Shown here in pieces: positions 59,585 through 64,000 of a stretch of DNA of 64,000 nt. Made by a program: the position numbers and the translations under genes. Numbering within the stretch: the first letter of the stretch is position 1; every line of letters begins with the position of its first letter. Source of the stretch: Planctomycetota bacterium (GTDB taxonomy: Bacteria; Planctomycetota; UBA1135; UBA2386); assembly GCA_029936315.1 (NCBI GenBank), contig JAPYTD010000014.1, positions 1 through 64,000 of the forward strand, in the 5' to 3' direction. Under the pieces are notes generated by a model. The model had not been told where the DNA came from. It ran no database searches and worked only from the letters and a program-made list of their open reading frames with translations.

Positions 59585-60133
59585 ATGCACCGCCCCACCG
59601 ACAACTTGCGGGCCGATCACGAGCTGACAACTCGCGGCGTACGCGTGTTGGCAGCGATCGCGGACTGGGTTGCGGCTGGCGATGAGTTCCCCACAGCGGA
59701 CTGTGCCTCCGTGCTCAGGTTCTTGCGCGAATGGGTGCTTGCGGTGCACATGCGCAAGGAAGACGAGGTGATGGCCCCGGCGGTCGCCATGCTCGCCGAC
59801 GACGATACAGCCGCGGTCGTGGGGGAGCTGTTGCGCCTGCACGAGGAGATCACCGAGCTGGCGCACTCGCTGGTGCTGTTCTGGGAGCCGATTGGCGACT
59901 TGACGAGCAGTGAGCGCAGTGGCTTCACCGAGACGGTGAGGGCCCTCGTGGCGCGCCTGGAGCGGCGCCAGCAGCTCGAAGAGGATTCCCTGTTCCCGGC
60001 TTGCGACGCTAACGTGCCTGGCGACGATCAGTTGGAGTGGTTGGAGAGTTTCGCGCAGCTCGAGGCCGAACGCGGCAGCCGCGCCGTCTGGGTTGCGCGC
60101 ATCGACGCACTCGTGACGCGCTGGCCCATCTGA
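59585..60133 (+). CDS. hemerythrin-like (HHE) domain protein
   Basis: A ~182-residue helical protein with the hemerythrin-type residues: NLRADHELTTRGVRVLAAIA (first H), WVLAVHMRKEDEVMAPAV (H and E), LRLHEEITELAHSLVL (H-x3-E) and LEEDSLFP (E). These are metal ligands of an HHE fold expected to bind a di-iron site. An ATG at 59585 is preferred over 59552. Likely roles are O2, NO or iron sensing; not known here. Confidence 0.75.
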   Translation: MHRPTDNLRADHELTTRGVRVLAAIADWVAAGDEFPTADCASVLRFLREWVLAVHMRKEDEVMAPAVAMLADDDTAAVVGELLRLHEEITELAHSLVLFWEPIGDLTSSERSGFTETVRALVARLERRQQLEEDSLFPACDANVPGDDQLEWLESFAQLEAERGSRAVWVARIDALVTRWPI

Positions 60134-60263
60134 CGACAAGCATCCGTCGGTTCGGGCTCGCCGGACTTGTTACGTCGCGCATCGCGCGCAGAATGAGACC
60201 TCGAACCAAACGCCGCACGAAACCGGGCCGGTCAGCCCAGGCGGCAACCACAGGTCACGCTGC

Positions 60264-60923
60264 ATGCTCCTCAAGCTAGAACGTCCGATTGTCTTTCTCG
60301 ACTTCGAAACTACCGGTCTGGACACCCAGAACGACCGGATCCTCGAACTCGCGTTCATCCGTTTGCTGCCCGACGGCACGCGCGAGGAGTTGGTGCAACG
60401 CATCAACCCCGGCAAGGAAGTCAGCAAGGGGGCAGCAAAGGTCACCGGCGTGCATACGTCGGATGCAACCGGGCTCTTCTGGGGGCCGCCGCTGAAGAGG
60501 GTCGGCCAGAAGCTGGTCGACTTCCTCGCCGACAGCGACATCGGTGGCTTCAACCAGATCAACTACGACATGCCACTGTGGCTCGCCGAGTGCAAGCGAC
60601 ACGACATCCGATTCGAGATGGGGGACCGCCAGCAAGTCGATGCGAAGGTGATCTTCAACGTTTGCGAAAAGACGTGGGACCGCTTCCTGATGGGGCCGCG
60701 CAACTTGTCCGCCGCGGTGCGTCACTATTGCGGTCGCGAACTCGAAGGTGCTCACGGGGCCGAAGCCGACACCCTGGCAACGATCGATGTGCTACTCGCA
60801 CAGATTGAGCGCCATCCCGATCTGCCGCGCGACGTGAAGGGTCTCGATCAGTTTTGCTCGCGCAACAGTGACAGGACGCGTGAAGACGAACCCGCCGAGC
60901 GGTCTGGCGGCGCCGACGCATGA
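60264..60923 (+). CDS. DnaQ-like 3'-5' exonuclease (DEDDh family)
   Basis: A 219-residue exonuclease of the DNA polymerase III epsilon type. Exo I is IVFLDFETTGLD (D-x-E), Exo II is IGGFNQINYDMPLW (N and D) and Exo III is GAHGAEADTLAT (H-x4-D). All catalytic residues are present. It has no polymerase-binding tail or extra domain. It overlaps the downstream thioesterase start by 4 bases. Confidence 0.93.
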   Translation: MLLKLERPIVFLDFETTGLDTQNDRILELAFIRLLPDGTREELVQRINPGKEVSKGAAKVTGVHTSDATGLFWGPPLKRVGQKLVDFLADSDIGGFNQINYDMPLWLAECKRHDIRFEMGDRQQVDAKVIFNVCEKTWDRFLMGPRNLSAAVRHYCGRELEGAHGAEADTLATIDVLLAQIERHPDLPRDVKGLDQFCSRNSDRTREDEPAERSGGADA

Positions 60924-61360
60924 GCTTTCGCACGCGGGTCCGGTATCGCTTCGGCGACATCGACGACGCGGGCATCGCCTACTACCCGAAGCTGCTGCAC
61001 TACTTCCACTGCGCCTTCGAGGACTGGTGGAGCGACGGCCTCGGGCGCAACTACGCGAAGCTGATGCACGAAGACAAGCTCGGCTTTCCCGCGGTGAAGA
61101 TCGACGCGGAGTTCTTCGCGCCGATTTCCTACGGCGACGAACCGACCGTGCATCTCGGTGTGCTTCGTATCGGTGGGGCATCACTGACCCTTGGCTTTTG
61201 GATGACTAAGGACGGCAGCGATGCACCGCTTTGTCGCGCCCGCATCGTCACCGCGTCGATGCACATGGGCACGCGCAAGAAGCTTGAGTTGCCCGCAGAG
61301 TGGCGCGAGAAGTTCGCTGCGTTCCAAATCGACGAAGGCGACTTTCCCAGCGGCAGATGA
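60920..61360 (+). CDS. hotdog-fold acyl-CoA thioesterase (4HBT/YbgC-like)
   Basis: A 146-residue hotdog thioesterase. The N-terminal VRYRFGDIDDAGIAYYPKLL and HYFHCAFEDWW match the 4-hydroxybenzoyl-CoA thioesterase family (R...D.D..GhvyyarylryfE.a...w). The catalytic Asp is expected in GDIDDAG. The substrate is an acyl-CoA of unknown type. Translationally coupled to the exonuclease (ATGA). Confidence 0.87.
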   Translation: MSFRTRVRYRFGDIDDAGIAYYPKLLHYFHCAFEDWWSDGLGRNYAKLMHEDKLGFPAVKIDAEFFAPISYGDEPTVHLGVLRIGGASLTLGFWMTKDGSDAPLCRARIVTASMHMGTRKKLELPAEWREKFAAFQIDEGDFPSGR

Positions 61361-61586
61361 ACGTGATGGGGGAGTCCAGCCCCCGACTTAGACTGCTTGC
61401 ATGATGAGGTAGGGCGCATGGCGAGAAGGCATCGCCACTGCGAACGGGCTTCTGCAGCGGAAGGGCCTGTCGACGACGCACCAAGCCCTTGAACGCCGAC
61501 CGCCTCTACGAAATCCTAAGCCGTTAGTACGGTGCCGGGGCAAGAACGAACCCCTTCGACAGTGCTCGCCGCAACGCGCCCTTGGC
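61361..61586. other. 226-bp convergent intergenic stretch
   Basis: Between the thioesterase and the ABC ATPase gene ends. A GGGGG...CCCCC hairpin is near 61368-61384. No gene is seen. Confidence 0.4.
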
Positions 61587-62342
61587 CTACAACCGGAACT
61601 CGCGCGGGAAGAACTTGGTGGGTTGATGCGACCGCACGCCAAACACCCGCTCGACGTTCTGCCGTGACAGTGCTTCTTCGGGAGGTTGGTCGACGTCGGC
61701 GCGACCGTTGTGCAGCAACACGACGCGGTCGCAGTGAGGTGCGAACAGGTTGAGGTCATGGGACGCGACGAGCACACCATGACCTTCGTCGGCAAGACGT
61801 CGCAATAGCACAACCAACTGCAGCGCGTGCTCCAGGTCGAGGTTGTTGGTCGGTTCGTCGAGCAACAACAGACGCGCTTCGGTAGCGAGGGCACGCGCCA
61901 CTGCGATGCGTCGTTGCTCACCGCCAGACAACGTGATTACCGAACGTTCGGAAAACGCTTCGGCATCTAGCAACTGCAATGCACGAGCCACAGCGGCCAC
62001 ATCCTCGGCACGCAGAGTTTCGCTGCGGCCGCGATGAGGGTGTCGACCCATGGTCACCAACTCCCGCCCGGTGAACTCGAACGGCACTTCGGTGTCCTGT
62101 GGCACAAACGCCACTTCGCGCGCGCGTGCCTTGGGTTGCCACGACAGGATCGGTTTGCCGTCCAGTTGCACACCGCCCGCATCGGGTTCGATGGCACCAA
62201 TCAAGCAGCGCAGCAGCGTGCTCTTGCCGGCTCCATTGCGACCCGCAAGCAGGACAAGTTCGCCCGGCGCGACCTGCATCGTCACACCATGCAGAACGGT
62301 CTTTTGGCCAAGTTGCTTTGACAGCATGTTGGCGGCGAGCAC
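61587..62342 (-). CDS. FecCD/BtuCD-type ABC transporter ATP-binding protein
   Basis: An ATP-binding subunit of ~251 residues for an iron-siderophore or cobalamin-type importer. Motifs are LVLLAGRNGAGKSTLLRCLI (Walker A), REVAFVPQDTEVPFEFTGRE (Q-loop), VITLSGGEQRRIAVARALAT (signature), RLLLLDEPTNNLDLEHALQL (Walker B) and VASHDLNLFAPHCDRVVLL (His switch). The true start is uncertain: GTG 62342, ATG 62327, or TTG 62348 overlapping the permease stop (TTGA). The longer open frame is shadow of the permease. Confidence 0.92.
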   Translation of the reverse strand: MLAANMLSKQLGQKTVLHGVTMQVAPGELVLLAGRNGAGKSTLLRCLIGAIEPDAGGVQLDGKPILSWQPKARAREVAFVPQDTEVPFEFTGRELVTMGRHPHRGRSETLRAEDVAAVARALQLLDAEAFSERSVITLSGGEQRRIAVARALATEARLLLLDEPTNNLDLEHALQLVVLLRRLADEGHGVLVASHDLNLFAPHCDRVVLLHNGRADVDQPPEEALSRQNVERVFGVRSHQPTKFFPREFRL

Positions 62343-62344
62343 GC

Positions 62345-63373
62345 TCAAAGCTGCTCTCCTCGCCGCTGGCGCGCGAGCAAGTAGAGGAAGTATGGAGCGC
62401 CGGCGATGGCGGTGACGACACCGAGGCGCAGATTCCAATGCGCGGGGGCAACGCGACAGCCGAGGTCGCTGACGACCATGAGGATCGCACCCAGCAACGC
62501 TGCTGTCGGCAACAACAGGCGGTGTGCAGGACCAACCATGAGGCGAGCGAGGTGCGGCACGATCAGTCCAACGAACGCGATGCCACCGCTGTTGGCTACG
62601 GTCGTCGCCGTCAAACCACACGCACACCACACGAGATAGCGCCTGGCCTTTGCCGCATCGACACCCAGGCTATGGGCACTGTCATCGCGCAAGGTGAGCA
62701 AGTCGAGTTCACGAACGCGCGGCAAGACCATCATCGTGAACAGCACAAAGCCACCTGCGGTGATCAATGCATGGTCCCAGGTGCGATTGTCGAGACCACC
62801 CATCAACCAGAACAACACCTCCGAACTCGCGAGGTAGTTGCTGAGTGCCATCGTCACAACAAACGACGTCAATGCTCCGAACAGCGTGTTGAGCGCGACG
62901 CCGGCCAAGAGCAGGTTGGTCACCGAGAATCGCCCATGCGACCCCGCGAGCACAAATACCAGCGACGTTACGCCGACGGCACCGACTAGAGCTGCCAACG
63001 GAGTGAAGAGCACAGAGACTTGTGACCAGTCGTTCACGATCGCAACCGCGCCACCAAACGCAGCACCCGCAGCTGTGCCGATGATGTCCGGCGATGCCAG
63101 CGGGTTGCGAAAGCTTGCCTGCATCACCGTTCCGGCAAGCGCCAGGGCGGCGCCGCCAAACACGGCGACGAGCATGCGCGGCGTGCGGATCGACGCGAAC
63201 ACGAATTGGTCCGGCTCGGTCACCGCGTCCGTCGCACCGGTCCAAGCGAACATCCACTCTAGCAATGTACTGAAGCCGGGGCTGACGCGTGAAAACGACA
63301 GGTGCAAGACCGCAACGCCGACGAGCACCGCAACCAAGAAGAATGGCAGCTTGCGCTTCACGGCTTGCCCCAC
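62345..63373 (-). CDS. FecCD-family ABC transporter permease
   Basis: A 342-residue permease with ~9-10 membrane segments. The family signatures are seen in TPRMLVAVFGGAALALAGTV then MQASFRNPLASPDIIGTAAG, and in GIAFVGLIVPHLARLMVGPA near the end. It carries iron-siderophore, heme or vitamin B12 substrate across the inner membrane. It overlaps the substrate-binding gene by 16 bases and is followed at once by the ATPase gene. Confidence 0.94.
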   Translation of the reverse strand: MGQAVKRKLPFFLVAVLVGVAVLHLSFSRVSPGFSTLLEWMFAWTGATDAVTEPDQFVFASIRTPRMLVAVFGGAALALAGTVMQASFRNPLASPDIIGTAAGAAFGGAVAIVNDWSQVSVLFTPLAALVGAVGVTSLVFVLAGSHGRFSVTNLLLAGVALNTLFGALTSFVVTMALSNYLASSEVLFWLMGGLDNRTWDHALITAGGFVLFTMMVLPRVRELDLLTLRDDSAHSLGVDAAKARRYLVWCACGLTATTVANSGGIAFVGLIVPHLARLMVGPAHRLLLPTAALLGAILMVVSDLGCRVAPAHWNLRLGVVTAIAGAPYFLYLLARQRRGEQL

Positions 63374-64000
63374 TGCATCAGTCTGCGCTGCACATACTCA
63401 GCCGAGTCGACGAGGCGATGGGACGTTGTCGTCAACAAACGACGCGGCACATACAGGACACGGCCCTTCTTGATGCAGGTCAGCAAAGAAAGGCCAGGAC
63501 ACTGGTCGGCCCATTTCGGCAAGCCACCTCCTTCTGGTGGGCTTCCCAACAAGACGATCGCGTCCGGCCTCCAGGCGAGCACTTCTTCGATGTCAAGTTT
63601 GCGGAACGCGCCAACGCCATTCTCAGTCGCAAGGTTGCGGGCCCCCGCAGTCTTGACAATAACGTCGAACAACGAGCCTTTGCCCAAGGTATGCATCGCA
63701 CCATCGAGGCTCAGTAAGCGCCATTCACTCAACGGCTTGCCGGCAGCACGCAGGCGCGTGAGCTTCTTCTGCGTGACAGCGATGATCTCTGCAACCGCTT
63801 CTTCGAGATGCGTTACTCGGCCGAGCGTGCGTAGGTTGGCTTCGATGTCGGCGAAGCTCTGGGGATCAAGCGTTCGAATGACCGGCACGTTTGCGGCGCT
63901 CAACACGGCCAGCGTCTCAGCCTGGGTGTAGGCATCGACGAGCACGAGGTCCGGCCGAACGGAAAGAAGTTGCTCCGGTGTCGCGCCAACCTGCTTCAGG
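63358..64000 (-). CDS. periplasmic substrate-binding protein of the ABC importer (partial, runs off the window)
   Basis: The C-terminal ~213 residues of a BtuF/FhuD-type binding protein; the 5' end is outside the window. The visible part has LLSVRPDLVLVDAYTQAETL (family ..kPDlVi.), KLDIEEVLAWRPDAIVLLG (family e.ll...PDvii) and VLYVPRRLLTTTSHRLVDSA. It captures the metal-chelate or cobalamin substrate and delivers it to the permease. No clear Cys-rich or cobalamin-specific residue is seen, so the substrate stays open. Confidence 0.85.
   Translation of the reverse strand, partial: LKQVGATPEQLLSVRPDLVLVDAYTQAETLAVLSAANVPVIRTLDPQSFADIEANLRTLGRVTHLEEAVAEIIAVTQKKLTRLRAAGKPLSEWRLLSLDGAMHTLGKGSLFDVIVKTAGARNLATENGVGAFRKLDIEEVLAWRPDAIVLLGSPPEGGGLPKWADQCPGLSLLTCIKKGRVLYVPRRLLTTTSHRLVDSAEYVQRRLMQWGKP

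Overview
The window looks like chromosomal DNA of a high-GC planctomycete (Planctomycetota). The evidence is indirect but consistent. There are secreted RCC1-type propeller proteins that share a C-terminal domain ending in VAEAVVGG, large secreted proteins built of carboxypeptidase-regulatory-like (beta-sandwich) domains, many ECF sigma/anti-sigma pairs, a dockerin-like/thrombospondin-type-3 Ca-binding protein, and a GyrA with a planctomycete-style acidic tail. No rRNA or CRISPR is visible; two tRNAs are present.

Layout. 0.2-2.2 kb: an ECF sigma factor and a translationally coupled membrane protein. 2.4-10.3 kb: an accessory island holding two different tyrosine recombinases. Its right half (5.6-10.3 kb) is a compact six-gene operon of start/stop-overlapping genes: a MerR-like HTH protein, a Prim-Pol/ATPase replication protein, a small ORF carrying iteron-like repeats, a SpoVG-like protein, an AlpA-like HTH protein and an integrase. 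It reads as an integrative mobilizable or satellite-like element with its own replication module. 10.4-23.1 kb: secreted planctomycete-specific proteins (two RCC1 proteins, a WD40-like propeller, a carboxypeptidase-regulatory-like protein and others) separated by members of a dispersed non-coding repeat family; one RCC1-family gene has decayed to a fragment. 23.1-46.4 kb: mostly housekeeping and conserved genes: a CAT-anticodon tRNA, an inositol-monophosphatase family enzyme, an ApaH-like phosphatase, murJ, sixA, three large beta-sandwich proteins, a NUDIX hydrolase, a GT39-like membrane protein, an MBL hydrolase, a YqeY protein, gyrA, a CinA-like protein, mutY, fabI, a TPR lipoprotein, a cysteine-synthase-like enzyme and a MoxR ATPase.

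46.4-53 kb: an intergenic region with two strong RNA hairpins and a textbook terminator, cyaY, a histidine kinase, an RluA-type pseudouridine synthase, an AAA+ Fis-type regulator lacking the GAFTGA loop, and two tandem 139-residue paralogous proteins of unknown function. Each paralog is preceded by a near-perfect sigma-54 (-24/-12) promoter and by shared upstream motifs. This small regulon is the most unusual feature of the window. 52-55.7 kb: a sigma/anti-sigma/RseB-like operon and a Ca-binding secreted protein. 55.9-64 kb: tRNA-Arg(CCG), an M61 peptidase, a CDGSH protein, lexA, a small membrane protein, a hemerythrin-like protein, a DnaQ-like exonuclease, a hotdog thioesterase, and an iron/cobalamin-type ABC importer running off the right end.

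All assignments come from reading translated sequence and motifs by eye; no database search was run. Start codons were moved from the longest possible ORF where a signal peptide, gene overlap or ribosome-binding site argued for it.
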